A stretch of 55,226 nucleotides of DNA from Pseudomonadota bacterium. Lineage in GTDB: Bacteria; Pseudomonadota; Alphaproteobacteria; Acetobacterales; Acetobacteraceae. A program made the position numbers and the translations under genes. The notes under the pieces were generated by a model, which was not told the origin of the DNA, did no database searches, and saw only the letters and a program-made list of their open reading frames with translations. Below, one piece after another: positions 27,429-36,049 of the stretch. The DNA lies in the NCBI GenBank assembly GCA_021781835.1, contig JAJXWD010000016.1, forward strand, positions 1 to 55,226, given 5' to 3'. Every line of letters begins with the position of its first letter. Position 1 is the stretch's first letter.

Positions 27429-27776
27429 TCAGGGCGCGTTCTGGCGCCCCTTGGCAAAGCTCTGGCCGGGCGTGGCGTTGGGGTCGCCGGTCACAAACAT
27501 CTGGTGCAGCACGTCATGCAGCGTCGGCTCGGCCTGCGCGCCCGCGCCTTGCGCCGCCGTGGCGGCGCTGGCATCGCCGGTCCCGGCCGCCATTGCCGCC
27601 GTCCCGCTGTCCGCGGTCCCGCCCATGCCCGGCATCTGGTTCAGCACCGAATCGGGTCCGAACAGATGAATAACCTCCCCCGAGGGCGGCGGGGTGAGGT
27701 AAGAGCGGGCCAGCGCCGGGGTGGCGCCTAGGCTCAGGGTCAGGCAGGCGAGCAGGGTTGTGGGCAGGCGGGGCAT
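27429..27776 (-). CDS. Small exported protein of unknown function
   Basis: A 115-residue protein with a clear signal peptide (residues 1-23, LACLTLSLGATPALA). The mature part has SGEVIHLFGPDSVLNQMPGM, a low-complexity Ala/Gly/Thr middle and a conserved-looking helix EPTLHDVLHQMFVTGDP near the end. I do not recognise the family. The ATG at 27776 has GGAG seven bases upstream, and an upstream ATG (27812) would hide the signal peptide. It is convergent with the EF-hand gene and shares a terminator with it. Confidence 0.75.
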   Translation of the reverse strand: MPRLPTTLLACLTLSLGATPALARSYLTPPPSGEVIHLFGPDSVLNQMPGMGGTADSGTAAMAAGTGDASAATAAQGAGAQAEPTLHDVLHQMFVTGDPNATPGQSFAKGRQNAP

Positions 27777-27948
27777 TTTGGTCTCCGGGTGGCCGGCAAG
27801 GCCGGGCTTCATCAGCCCTCAGCCATAAGACCCTGTCCGTCCGGCTTGCAAGGGCGCGGGCGGGCAGGGCAGGGTCGCGGGCGGGCTCTCATGGCGCCAG
27901 GGTGCAAATGTCTCGCGCCGTGGGCGTGGCTGGGCTAAGATCGGGGGC

Positions 27949-28617
27949 ATGAACTCCCTCGCGTCCCGGCCCGCCCGCCTCACCATCGAGATCGTGTTCG
28001 ATTTCGTTTGCCCCTGGTGTTATCTCGGCGTCCGCCGGCTGCTCCAGCTGCTCGCCCGCCGCCCGGATGTGCCGGTCGAGCTGAGCTGGCGTCCCTTCCT
28101 GCTCAACCCCGACATGCCCCGCTCCGGCATGCCCCGCACCGATTACATGATCCGCAAATTCGGCGCCGAGGACCGGGCGCGCCGGCTCTACGCCTCCATC
28201 GCCGAGCTTGGCGTGCATGAGGGGGTCACCTTCAACTTCGCCGCCATCCGCCGCACCCCCAATTCGGTCGATGCCCACCGCCTGGTGCGCGAGGCCGCGC
28301 GCGCGGGCATGGCCACCCCTCTGGTCGAGCGTATTTTCGCCGCCCATTTCATCGAGGGGCAAGATATCGGCAGCCACGCCGTGCTGGCCACCCTCGCCGC
28401 CGAGAGCGGCATCGACGCCGCCCAGGCCGCCGAGTTTCTGGCATCTGGCGAAGGCGCCGAGGCCGTGCACGCCGAAAACCTGCACGCCCACCGCCTGGGC
28501 ATCAACGGCGTGCCCTGCTTTCTCATCGAGGGCGAACACGCCATCGCCGGCGCCCAGGAGCCCGAAGTGCTCGAGCGCCTGCTCGAACTCGCCCTCTGCA
28601 CCGCCCGCGAGGTTTAG
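27949..28617 (+). CDS. DsbA-family oxidoreductase, FrnE-like
   Basis: A 222-residue thioredoxin-fold protein with an inserted helical domain. The redox motif is CPWC (FDFVCPWCYLG) near residue 20, and the cis-proline segment is NGVPCFLIEGEHAI. No signal peptide is present, so it acts in the cytoplasm as FrnE-like and HCCA-isomerase-like relatives do. It could be a disulfide oxidoreductase in stress resistance or an isomerase; the CxxC favours the former. It is convergent with the enoyl-CoA hydratase gene, 17 bases away. Confidence 0.9.
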   Translation: MNSLASRPARLTIEIVFDFVCPWCYLGVRRLLQLLARRPDVPVELSWRPFLLNPDMPRSGMPRTDYMIRKFGAEDRARRLYASIAELGVHEGVTFNFAAIRRTPNSVDAHRLVREAARAGMATPLVERIFAAHFIEGQDIGSHAVLATLAAESGIDAAQAAEFLASGEGAEAVHAENLHAHRLGINGVPCFLIEGEHAIAGAQEPEVLERLLELALCTAREV

Positions 28618-28634
28618 CGATCAATCTCATTGGT

Positions 28635-29408
28635 TTAGCCAAACCTCGCCGGGCGTTTTTGTAAAAACGCCGCCACCCCTTCGGCGAAATCCGGGTGCAG
28701 CCCGGCCTCGCGCTGGTTGGTGATCTCCAGCGCCAGCTCCTCATCCAGCGTCGATCCGCACGCCGCCCACGCCGCCTGGCGGGTCAGGCGCAGCGCATTG
28801 GCCGAGCCCCCAGCCAGCCGCGCGGCCATGGCCAGCGCCTCGGCCTCCACCCTGTCATCGGCCACCACCCGGTTCACCAGCCCCCAGGAGAGCGCCTGCG
28901 GCGCGGTCACCTTGTCGCCCAGCAGCATCATTTCCATCGCCCGCGCCCGGCCCACGGCCTTGGTCAGCAGCCAGGGCGCGCCGCCATCGGGCACCAGCCC
29001 GATCTTGCCGAACGCCACCGCGAAATAGGCGCTCTCTCCGGTCACGATCAAATCCCCCAGCAGCGCCAGCGAGACCCCAAACCCCGCCGCGCAGCCCTGC
29101 ACGGCGCAAATCAGCGGCACGGCCAGATCGCGGGCCTTGCGCACCAGCGGGTTCAAATGCCGCTCCACCGAGCGCCCCAAATCCGTCTCGCCGGGTGAGA
29201 TTCCCCCGCCCGGCCCGCCCAGATTGGCGCCCGCGCAAAAGGCCTCCGGCCGCCCGGCCAGCACAATCGCCCGCGCCCGTGTTTCCTCGCGCGCCAGCGC
29301 CTCGCACAACCCGTCGATCATCTCCATGGTCAGCGCATTGCGCGTCGCCGGGTCATTCACCCGGATCAGACTCACCGCCCCATGGGTCTCGGTCAGTAAT
29401 TTGGTCAC
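28635..29408 (-). CDS. Enoyl-CoA hydratase/isomerase family protein
   Basis: A 257-residue crotonase-fold protein that probably acts on acyl-CoA thioesters in the cytoplasm. The oxyanion-hole segments are AFCAGANLGG and GCAAGFGVSLALLGDL. The second catalytic position is D in LVPDGGAPWLLT, as in the PaaG/isomerase-like branch, where classical hydratases have Glu. It ends with the usual EGVAAFLQKRP. Translation starts at GTG 29408 with GAGGGA upstream. A TTGACA-type -35 and a perfect palindrome lie just before it. Confidence 0.9.
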   Translation of the reverse strand: MTKLLTETHGAVSLIRVNDPATRNALTMEMIDGLCEALAREETRARAIVLAGRPEAFCAGANLGGPGGGISPGETDLGRSVERHLNPLVRKARDLAVPLICAVQGCAAGFGVSLALLGDLIVTGESAYFAVAFGKIGLVPDGGAPWLLTKAVGRARAMEMMLLGDKVTAPQALSWGLVNRVVADDRVEAEALAMAARLAGGSANALRLTRQAAWAACGSTLDEELALEITNQREAGLHPDFAEGVAAFLQKRPARFG

Positions 29409-29426
29409 GGCATTCCCTCGCGTGGT

Positions 29427-29463
29427 TTCCCTATAGGGAAGCGTGCGCCCCCAGGCTTGTCAA
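29427..29463 (-). promoter_or_regulatory. Promoter and palindromic operator of the enoyl-CoA hydratase gene
   Basis: On the minus strand TTGACA (29458-29463) is followed after 17 bases by TTCCCTATAGGGAA (29427-29440). This is a perfect 14-base palindrome that covers the -10 position. A dimeric repressor bound there would block transcription. Confidence 0.5.
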
Positions 29464-29587
29464 TTCACCCATTTGCCCCTCCGTTTTGCGCCACCTGTCC
29501 CGTCTCGCCACAGTATTATGTGCCATGCCTGTCTCATAACGAAGCACATGCGCGCGCCGTCCGCTTGGCTTTTGGCTCTGCCCGTGG

Positions 29588-29605
29588 TTGGCATGTCTCT
29601 TGCTT
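29588..29605 (+). promoter_or_regulatory. Sigma-54 promoter of the iron alcohol dehydrogenase gene
   Basis: TTGGCATGTCTCTTGCTT has GG and GC exactly ten bases apart (29590-29591 and 29602-29603) and matches the -24/-12 consensus closely. The start codon is about 100 bases downstream. TATGTGC (from 29518) and GCACATG, about 20 bases apart, lie upstream and could be part of an activator site. Confidence 0.7.
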
Positions 29606-29704
29606 CATGCCTTTGCGTGCAGGTTTTTCGTGCAAGACACTCTCGCCCGAGAGTGGCCACGAACCTTGCGCTTCGCCCGCAAACAAAACGATCAGGAAAC
29701 GTTC

Positions 29705-30877
29705 ATGAGCTATCATAACATCGCCGACCGTACCGACAGTTTCTTCATTCCCTGCGTCACGCTCATCGGCCCCGGCTGCGCGCGCGAGACCGGCCCGCGC
29801 GCCAAGGCCCTGGGCGCCAAAAAGGCGCTCATCGTCACCGATGCGGGGCTGCACAAAATGGGCGTCTCCACCCTCATCGAGGGCTATCTGCACGAGGCCG
29901 GGCTGCAAGCCGTGATCTTCGCGGGCGCCGAACCCAACCCGACGGACCTCAACGTTCATGACGGCGTCAAGGTCTATCAGGACAATGGCTGCGACTTCAT
30001 CGTCTCGCTCGGCGGCGGCTCCTCGCATGACTGCGCCAAGGGCATTGGCCTGGTCACCGCGGGCGGCGGCCATATTCGTGACTATGAGGGCATCGACAAA
30101 TCCAGCGTGCCGATGACCCCGCTCATCGCCATCAACACCACCGCCGGCACGGCGTCCGAGATGACGCGCTTTTGCATCATCACCAATTCCTCGACCCATG
30201 TGAAAATGGCCATCGTTGATTGGCGCTGCACGCCGCTCATCGCCATCGATGATCCGCGCCTGATGGTTGCCATGCCCCCCAGCCTCACCGCCGCCACGGG
30301 CATGGATGCGCTGACCCATGCGGTCGAGGCCTATGTCTCCACCGCCGCCACCCCCATCACCGATGCCTGCGCCGAAAAGGCCATTTCCCTGATCGGTGAG
30401 TTCCTGCCCAAGGCGGTGGCGAATGGCGAGGACATGGAAGCCCGCGCCGCCATGTGCTACGCGCAATATCTTGCCGGCATGGCCTTCAACAACGCCTCGC
30501 TGGGTTATGTGCACGCCATGGCCCACCAGCTTGGCGGGTTCTATAATCTGCCGCACGGCGTCTGCAACGCCATTTTGCTGCCCCATGTTTGCACCTTCAA
30601 CCTCATCGGCAAAACCGAGCGTTACGCCACCATCGGCGAGCTGCTTGGCGCCGAGACCGAGGGGCTGAGCACCACCGAGGCCGCCGAGCTTGCCATCGAC
30701 ACCATCAAGTCGCTGTCCAAGGCCGTTGGCATTCCCTCGGGTCTTGCCGAGCTTGGCGTGAAGCAGGCCGACCACGAGGTGATGGCGCAAAACGCCCAGA
30801 AGGATGCGTGCATGCTCACCAACCCGCGCAAGGCGACGCTCAAGCAGGTCATCGCCATCTTCGAAGCGGCGATGTAA
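29705..30877 (+). CDS. Iron-containing (group III) alcohol dehydrogenase
   Basis: A 390-residue NAD-dependent dehydrogenase of the YiaY/DhaT/AdhB type. The nucleotide motif GGGSSHDCAKGIG is near residue 100, and the metal site is formed by Asp in ITDACAEKA and the histidines of YVHAMAHQLGG and YNLPHGVCNA. Family members oxidise ethanol, 1,3-propanediol or methanol; which one cannot be told. The ATG at 29705 gives the family start (MSYHNIADRTDSFFIP). The sigma-54 promoter implies control by a bacterial enhancer-binding protein, which is not in the window. Confidence 0.94.
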   Translation: MSYHNIADRTDSFFIPCVTLIGPGCARETGPRAKALGAKKALIVTDAGLHKMGVSTLIEGYLHEAGLQAVIFAGAEPNPTDLNVHDGVKVYQDNGCDFIVSLGGGSSHDCAKGIGLVTAGGGHIRDYEGIDKSSVPMTPLIAINTTAGTASEMTRFCIITNSSTHVKMAIVDWRCTPLIAIDDPRLMVAMPPSLTAATGMDALTHAVEAYVSTAATPITDACAEKAISLIGEFLPKAVANGEDMEARAAMCYAQYLAGMAFNNASLGYVHAMAHQLGGFYNLPHGVCNAILLPHVCTFNLIGKTERYATIGELLGAETEGLSTTEAAELAIDTIKSLSKAVGIPSGLAELGVKQADHEVMAQNAQKDACMLTNPRKATLKQVIAIFEAAM

Positions 30878-30894
30878 TGTTTTAAAAGTTTTTG

Positions 30895-31012
30895 GGGGTG
30901 TGGACCTTTTTTTCAAAAAAGGTCCACGTCCTCCCCAAAAAAACCGCCCCTCAAGGGGGCGGTTTTTTTCGTTGAAAATGTGGGGGCGTTTTAAAAAACG
31001 CCCCCACACCCC
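30895..31012. repeat. Family B intergenic hairpin cluster (three hairpins)
   Basis: Three strong hairpins lie between convergent genes: GTGGACC-TTTTTT-TC-AAAAAA-GGTCCAC (30900-30927), an ACCGCCCC stem flanked by A7 and T7 (30937-30969), and TGTGGGGGCG-TTTT-AA-AAAA-CGCCCCCACA (30979-31008). The middle one is a classic bidirectional terminator. The outer two share an oligo-T/oligo-A core with other family B sites, but have different GC arms. Confidence 0.75.
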
Positions 31013-31029
31013 CCCAAAATTTCTAATCC

Positions 31030-31863
31030 CTAATGCCCGAACGCGTCCGAATCCATCACCGGCGCGGCGGGATTGTCGAGCGCGTTCAGCGCCGCGAATT
31101 CCGCATCCGTGAGCGCGAAGCTGAAAATATCCAAATTCTGCGCCTGGCGCACCGGATCGGCCGATTTCGGCGTGGTCGCATAGCCCGCCTGCACATGCCA
31201 GCGCAGCACGATCTGCGCCGGCGTCTTGCCGTATTTCGCCGCCAGCCCCTGGATGAACCCATCATCGAGCAGCGCGCCGTTCCGGTCGATCGGGCTCCAC
31301 GTTTCGGTCACAATCCCCCGCGCCTTATGGATCTCCACGATATCGCGCCGCTGGCGGTACGGGTCGAGCTGGATCTGGTTCACATGCGGCACGAACCCGG
31401 CATCGAACAATTTCCGCAAATGCGCGGGCTTGAAGTTGGAAACCCCGATGGCGCGCACCACGCCCTCGGCCAGCAGCCCGGTCAGCCCCTCGAACGCCTC
31501 GACATAGCGGTCCTGCGCCGGGTTGGGCCAATGGATCAGCAGCAGGTCGATATACTCAACCCCCAGCCGCTTGAGCGAGGCCAGCGCCGCCTCGCGCGCG
31601 CCCGTCTTGCTGTGCCACTGGCGGTTGAACTTGGTGGTGATGAAAATCTCCCCGCGCGCCACGCCGGCATCGCGCACCCCAAGGCCCACGCCGGTTTCGT
31701 TGCCGTAATTCTCGGCCGTGTCGATCAGCCGGTACCCCAGCCCAATCGCCTGGCGCACCGCCACCGCCGCCTGGGCGTCGTCCATCGGCCAGGTGCCCAG
31801 CCCCAGCTGGGGCATCTCCACGCCATTGCCCAGTTTCAGCGCCGGCGCCAGTTTCAGTGACAT
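31030..31863 (-). CDS. Aldo/keto reductase
   Basis: A 277-residue TIM-barrel NADPH-dependent reductase, close to the 2,5-diketo-D-gluconate reductase group. The catalytic tetrad is D48, Y53 (LIDTAENYGNE), K78 (ITTKF) and H111 (LLLIHWPNP). The C-terminal NADP-binding loop contains PKSADPVRQAQNL. AGAGGGG precedes the ATG. It stands alone after a terminator cluster; the substrate cannot be assigned. Confidence 0.94.
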   Translation of the reverse strand: MSLKLAPALKLGNGVEMPQLGLGTWPMDDAQAAVAVRQAIGLGYRLIDTAENYGNETGVGLGVRDAGVARGEIFITTKFNRQWHSKTGAREAALASLKRLGVEYIDLLLIHWPNPAQDRYVEAFEGLTGLLAEGVVRAIGVSNFKPAHLRKLFDAGFVPHVNQIQLDPYRQRRDIVEIHKARGIVTETWSPIDRNGALLDDGFIQGLAAKYGKTPAQIVLRWHVQAGYATTPKSADPVRQAQNLDIFSFALTDAEFAALNALDNPAAPVMDSDAFGH

Positions 31864-31942
31864 GGTTTCCCCTCTCTCCCAATCGTCAGATCCAAGCTCA
31901 TAGCAAAGGCGCGGCGGGCGCGAAATGTCGAAATAAACCGTT

Positions 31943-32911
31943 TTACCCGGCCCTCAGCCCCAGCTCGGCCCGCAAACGCTCCAGCCTGTGGCCGAATAAA
32001 TGCTCCCCCAGCACCCGCGCCTGGCCGCGCGCGCCAATGCGCGCGGCAAACTCAGGCTCCGCGCGCACGCGCGCATAAAGCTCGTTCAGCCCGTCGGCAT
32101 CGCGGTAGGCCAGCACCTCCGTTCCCGGCTCAAAACAGCGTTCCAGATCATCCTGCCAATCGGTGATCACGGCGGCGCCTTGCAGGCAGGGGGAAAAATT
32201 GCGCTGGTTCAGCCCCGAGAGCACGTTCTTCTCATGGCGGATATTGAGCACCGCCGCATGGCGCGCATAAAGCTGCTGCACCTCGGCGGGGCTGTAGCGG
32301 CGGGCAAACACCTGGTGGGGCGCCTGCGCGCTGGCCGACCAGCCGGGGCCATACAGCGCCAGCGGGGTTTTCACGGCCCCAATCAGCGCCAGCCGCCCTG
32401 GCGTCGGGTTGGCGACAAAGGCCATCGCCGGATCGCGCGGGGCGGCGGCGGGCAGGCGGTCGGCGGGCGAGACGGCATGGGGCAGAAAAATCGCCGGCGT
32501 CGTCAGCCCCAGCTGGGCGTGCAGCTCAAAAAACCGGCTATCCGTATAGGCCACAAGGTCCAGCAGGGCGCTCAGCGGCTTGTGGCTTTCGTCAAACACA
32601 TCGCCCACCCAGCCCACCATGGGCACGCCCTTGGCCGCGCGGCGCAGCCGGGCCAGCGGCTCGAGCGGGGTTTTCACGGCCGAAACGACAATGATGATAT
32701 CAGGCTTGAACCGGCGCATATCGGCCGCCACCAGCCGAGACAGCGGCGCGCCCGCGGCCTCGGCCAGCAGCAGGCGGTTGAGCGTGGGCGCCAGGCTGGG
32801 GTTGCGAAAAATCCCGGTCCGCACCTCATGCCCGGCGGCGCGCAGCCCGGCCTCCGTATCCTCCAGCCAATTGGTGATCGCCCGTCTTTTCCCAACCAGA
32901 TAGACCTTCAT
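31943..32911 (-). CDS. CgeB-like glycosyltransferase
   Basis: A 322-residue GT-B-fold protein of the CgeB/glycosyl-transferase-group-1 type. The N-terminal Rossmann half has DIIIVVSAV and GWVGDVFDE; the C-terminal half shows NIRHEKNVLSGLNQRNFSPCLQGAAVITD and DLERCFEPG. These fit the nucleotide-sugar site of family members that decorate spores or surface structures. The ATG at 32911 gives MKVYLVGKRRAI. A longer frame upstream starts with TTG and is not favoured. The acceptor is unknown. It is 109 bases downstream of the slipin gene on the same strand. Confidence 0.8.
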   Translation of the reverse strand: MKVYLVGKRRAITNWLEDTEAGLRAAGHEVRTGIFRNPSLAPTLNRLLLAEAAGAPLSRLVAADMRRFKPDIIIVVSAVKTPLEPLARLRRAAKGVPMVGWVGDVFDESHKPLSALLDLVAYTDSRFFELHAQLGLTTPAIFLPHAVSPADRLPAAAPRDPAMAFVANPTPGRLALIGAVKTPLALYGPGWSASAQAPHQVFARRYSPAEVQQLYARHAAVLNIRHEKNVLSGLNQRNFSPCLQGAAVITDWQDDLERCFEPGTEVLAYRDADGLNELYARVRAEPEFAARIGARGQARVLGEHLFGHRLERLRAELGLRAG

Positions 32912-33020
32912 ACCGCTCCCCTTGGCCAAGCCGCGTCGGCGCTGGCTCATATCCGCCATCGCCCCCGCCATCTTGCCCTTCCTGGCACCCAAGGCAAGAT
33001 CGTCTCCATGTCCTCGCTCC

Positions 33021-33941
33021 CTAAGCGCTCGGCACCGACCCGCCCTGGCCCGGCGGCACGGGCCGTGGCGTCAAATGCGGCGGCGCCGCGTCGGCGGGCG
33101 GCGGCGGCGCGACATTGAGCGCAATCGAAGCCCCCAGCGCGTTGGCCATGCCGGTCGGCACCAAAATGGTCGTGCCCCGGTCCTTGTTCATGTCGTAAAT
33201 CAGGCCCATCTGGCGTATCTGCAACGCCACCGGGTTGGTTGCGTAAATATGCGAGGCATTGGCGATCTGCTCGGCAATCGCCACCTCGGCGCTGGCCAGC
33301 GTCACGCGTGCCTCGCGCTCTTTCTCGGCCTGGGCGTTGCGGCTCATGGCGTCGTTCAGCTCGGGCGGTATCTTCACATCCCGGATCTCAACCGCGATAT
33401 CCCCAATCCCCCAGCCATCGGTCTTGCGCTTGATCAGCCCTTGCAGCATCTCATCCACCTGCTCGCGGGTCGAGAGCAGCGCCGAGAGTCTGGTTGCCGA
33501 AATCACCTCGCGCAAGCTGGTTTGCGCCACCTGGGCCACCATCGAGCGGTAATCGGTCAGTTCCGTGGCGGCGCGCTTCACATCGATCACCCGCCAAAAC
33601 AAAATACTGTCCATGGTCACGCTCACGGCATCGGCGGTCAGCGTATCCTCGGCCGAAATGCGCGTGCTTTGCCGGCGTGTATCCACCACCGTATAAACCG
33701 CCTCAAAAGCGGGGATGAGAAAATAAAGCCCCGGCCCGCGCACGCCGGCAAAGCGCCCCAGGCGCAAGATCACCGCGCGCTCCCATTCCGCGCAGGTGCG
33801 CAGCGTCATTCCCAGCCCCAGGCCGATGGCGATCAGCGCCCCCCCCACCGGCATCATCCTCAGGAAATAAATGCACGCCACGCCCAGCGCGATGAAGAAA
33901 AGCGCGATGATCGTCACGGCACTGTTATAGCTGTTATACAT
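33021..33941 (-). CDS. Slipin/stomatin-like SPFH protein
   Basis: A 306-residue membrane protein of the SPFH (band 7) family. Two hydrophobic segments form a hairpin anchor at residues 8-48, then the SPFH domain follows (ERAVILRLGRFAGVRGPGLYFLIP, shown in part: RFAGVRGPGLYF) to about 200, then a helical coiled-coil region (AQAEKEREARVTLASAEVA) and a Pro/Ala-rich tail. Such proteins form membrane microdomain scaffolds, and hopanoid-rich membranes are plausible partners here, but that is inference. The partner NfeD-type protease is not adjacent. It is divergent from rmuC, 82 bases away. Confidence 0.92.
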   Translation of the reverse strand: MYNSYNSAVTIIALFFIALGVACIYFLRMMPVGGALIAIGLGLGMTLRTCAEWERAVILRLGRFAGVRGPGLYFLIPAFEAVYTVVDTRRQSTRISAEDTLTADAVSVTMDSILFWRVIDVKRAATELTDYRSMVAQVAQTSLREVISATRLSALLSTREQVDEMLQGLIKRKTDGWGIGDIAVEIRDVKIPPELNDAMSRNAQAEKEREARVTLASAEVAIAEQIANASHIYATNPVALQIRQMGLIYDMNKDRGTTILVPTGMANALGASIALNVAPPPPADAAPPHLTPRPVPPGQGGSVPSA

Positions 33942-34023
33942 TGTCCGGCTCCGTGTGAACGTGGCGCCAGGTTAGCACCAATCCGGCTTTCCCGCGACTC
34001 GGACAACAGCTTATCCCTTGCGC

Positions 34024-35256
34024 ATGGACCCCTACCTCATCCTCGCCATCGCGCTGTCCTTCCTGGCCGCGGTTCTGGCCTTTCTCGCCTGGCAATCGGC
34101 CAAGGCCGCGCCCCAGCGGCTCACTCTGCTCATCGAAAAGCTGCTCTCCGGCCAGCGCAACGAATCGGAATTCCTGCGCGCCAATCTGGCGGCGATGGAA
34201 GGCCGCCTGACCGCCGCCATCCAGTCCGGCACCACCGACGCCCTGAAGCAAGCCTTCGGCCAAATCGGCGCGGCCACCCAGTCGGTCGCCACCACGCTCG
34301 ATTCGCTCCGCCGCCAAGCCGCCGAGGATGCCCAAAAAACCACCCAAACGCTGGAATCCCGCCTCGCCCTCATCCAGGCCAGCGTGAACGAAAAACTGCA
34401 CGAGGCGGTCGAGCAGCAAATGAGCGTCTCCTTCGCCCGCGTGCTCGAGCAATTCGCCCAGGTCCAGCAGGCGATGGGCGAGGTGCAAGCCACCGCCGCC
34501 CAGATCGGCGACCTCAAGCGCCTGTTCTCCAACGTCAAAACCCGTGGCGGCTGGGGCGAGGCCCAGCTCGGCGCGCTGCTCGAGCAGGTGCTCCCCCCCG
34601 GCGCCTTCGAGCGCAATTTCGCGGTCAAGGAGGGCGCGCGCGAACGGGTCGATTTCGCGCTCCGCATGCCCTCGCGTGAAAAGCTCTATCTCCCCGTCGA
34701 TGCCAAATTCCCCACCGAGGATTATGACCGCCTGCTCGCCGCCGCCGACGCCGCCGACGCCGAGGCCGAGCGCCAGGCGCGCGATGGCCTGACCACCCGC
34801 GTGCGCCTGGAGGCCCGCAAGATCCGCGAAAAATACATCAGCCCCCCCGAAACGGTCGATTTCGCGGTCATGTACCTGCCCTCAGATGGGCTGTTCGCCG
34901 AAATCGCCCGCACGCCCGGCCTGATCGACGACATACGCGCGCGGGAGAAAATCATCATCCTCGGCCCCACCTTGCTGCCGGCGATGCTGCAAACCATCCA
35001 TCTCGGCCATGTCACGCTCGACCTCGAAAAGCGCGCCGGCGAAATCGGCAAGCTGCTGGGCGCCACCCGCAGCGAAATGTCCAAGATGGACGATGTGCTG
35101 ATCCGCCTGGCCGCCAACGCCCAGACCATGGCCAGCAACATCGAAAAAGCCCGCACCCGCACCCGCGCCGTCGCCCGCGTGCTCAAAACCGTGGAAATGG
35201 TCGAAGGCCAAACCGCCCAAACCCTGCTGGGCTTGAGCGACGACGAGGAGGCGTGA
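34024..35256 (+). CDS. rmuC: DNA recombination protein RmuC
   Basis: A 410-residue protein of the RmuC family, which has a PD-(D/E)XK nuclease-like core and limits recombination at inverted repeats. An N-terminal membrane helix (LILAIALSFLAAVLAFLAW) is followed by a long coiled coil (about 30-170), then the core with GGWGEAQLGALLEQVL and VDAKFPTEDYDRLL, and IILGPTLLPAML. The ATG at 34024 is preferred to an upstream in-frame TTG (34018). Confidence 0.94.
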   Translation: MDPYLILAIALSFLAAVLAFLAWQSAKAAPQRLTLLIEKLLSGQRNESEFLRANLAAMEGRLTAAIQSGTTDALKQAFGQIGAATQSVATTLDSLRRQAAEDAQKTTQTLESRLALIQASVNEKLHEAVEQQMSVSFARVLEQFAQVQQAMGEVQATAAQIGDLKRLFSNVKTRGGWGEAQLGALLEQVLPPGAFERNFAVKEGARERVDFALRMPSREKLYLPVDAKFPTEDYDRLLAAADAADAEAERQARDGLTTRVRLEARKIREKYISPPETVDFAVMYLPSDGLFAEIARTPGLIDDIRAREKIIILGPTLLPAMLQTIHLGHVTLDLEKRAGEIGKLLGATRSEMSKMDDVLIRLAANAQTMASNIEKARTRTRAVARVLKTVEMVEGQTAQTLLGLSDDEEA

Positions 35257-35263
35257 AACAAAC

Positions 35264-35291
35264 AAAACCCCCTCCCGGTCAGGGGAGGGGG
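35264..35291 (-). terminator. Terminator between rmuC and the XRE regulator
   Basis: CCCCCTCCC and GGGAGGGGG pair with a six-base loop. The minus strand continues with TTTTGTTT, so this mainly serves the minus-strand XRE gene. Confidence 0.8.
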
Positions 35292-35317
35292 CGGCATTGC
35301 CTCAAATCCTGCCGGCC

Positions 35318-35797
35318 TCAGCCCTTGTCGAGCGCGGCCTCGGGGGTTGCCAGAGACTTCATCAGGTCAAACATGCGCTTGCGCATGGCCGGGTCGGTGA
35401 TGCGGTAATAAGCCCGCACCAGCTCCAGCGTTTCGCGCTTGGTCAGCTGGTCGTCCACCCCGGCGTTAAACGGCTCCTGCGCCTCGGCAAAGCCATACAT
35501 CCGCCCGCGCGGCCCCGAAATCGGGGTATCTTGCAACCCTTCGGGCATATCGTCGAAGAAATACGAGATCGGCACATCCAGCACGCGTGAGATGTCGAAC
35601 AAGCGCGAGGCGCCCACCCGGTTCACGCCGCGCTCATATTTCTGCACCTGCTGAAAGGTCAGGCCCAGCGCGTCTCCCAGCCGTTCCTGCGACATGCCAA
35701 GCAGCGTGCGCCGCAGCCGCACGCGTGACCCCACATGCACATCGATCGGGCTCGGGCGGCTCTCGCGCTCGGGACGGTCGCTATTCTCTTCAGCCAT
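35318..35797 (-). CDS. XRE-family helix-turn-helix regulator
   Basis: A 159-residue DNA-binding protein. The HTH_3 domain (about 18-75) contains LGMSQERLGDALGLTFQQVQ and KYERGVNRVGASRLFDIS. The C-terminal half (EQ-rich, KRETLELVRAYYRITDPAMRKRMFDLMKSL, partly quoted as ELVRAYYRI) is a helical extension typical of a widespread alphaproteobacterial subgroup. The ATG at 35797 is preceded by GAGAG; a TTG start at 35827 is less likely. Targets are unknown. Confidence 0.92.
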   Translation of the reverse strand: MAEENSDRPERESRPSPIDVHVGSRVRLRRTLLGMSQERLGDALGLTFQQVQKYERGVNRVGASRLFDISRVLDVPISYFFDDMPEGLQDTPISGPRGRMYGFAEAQEPFNAGVDDQLTKRETLELVRAYYRITDPAMRKRMFDLMKSLATPEAALDKG

Positions 35798-36049
35798 CAC
35801 TCTCAAACTCTCCGTCAGCGCCGACAACCTCAGCGATTGTTGGGTATAAACCTTAACTCGTTGTCCGCCGGTCAGGAACCCCGGATTTTGGGGGAATGGT
35901 TAACCTGACCATAACGCAACCTGTCGTTCATTTTGCCGAAAGGCCAGGTGTCACAATGCAGCATAAATTACCATATGCCAACAAAGCCGTTCTGATACCC
36001 AAACCGCCGGCACTCAAAACCATCAGAGTGCGTTATTTTGAAGAGACAA
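35798..36049. other. AT-richer intergenic segment
   Basis: A 252-base gap upstream of the XRE gene with clearly lower GC than its surroundings. It contains a GGTTAACC palindrome and, on the plus strand, a weak short reading frame (35956-36132) that would overlap the end of lnt antisense. I see no RNA gene. It probably holds the XRE promoter. Confidence 0.4.

Noticed and set aside
28653-28673. GGCGTTTTTGTAAAAACGCC hairpin as another family B repeat
   Set aside because: It lies in the coding end of the enoyl-CoA hydratase gene and encodes the normal AFLQKR-type C-terminus, so coding constraint explains it.
35318-35827. TTG start at 35827 for the XRE regulator
   Set aside because: The ATG at 35797 has a ribosome site and gives a normal N-terminus; the extra ten residues have no support.
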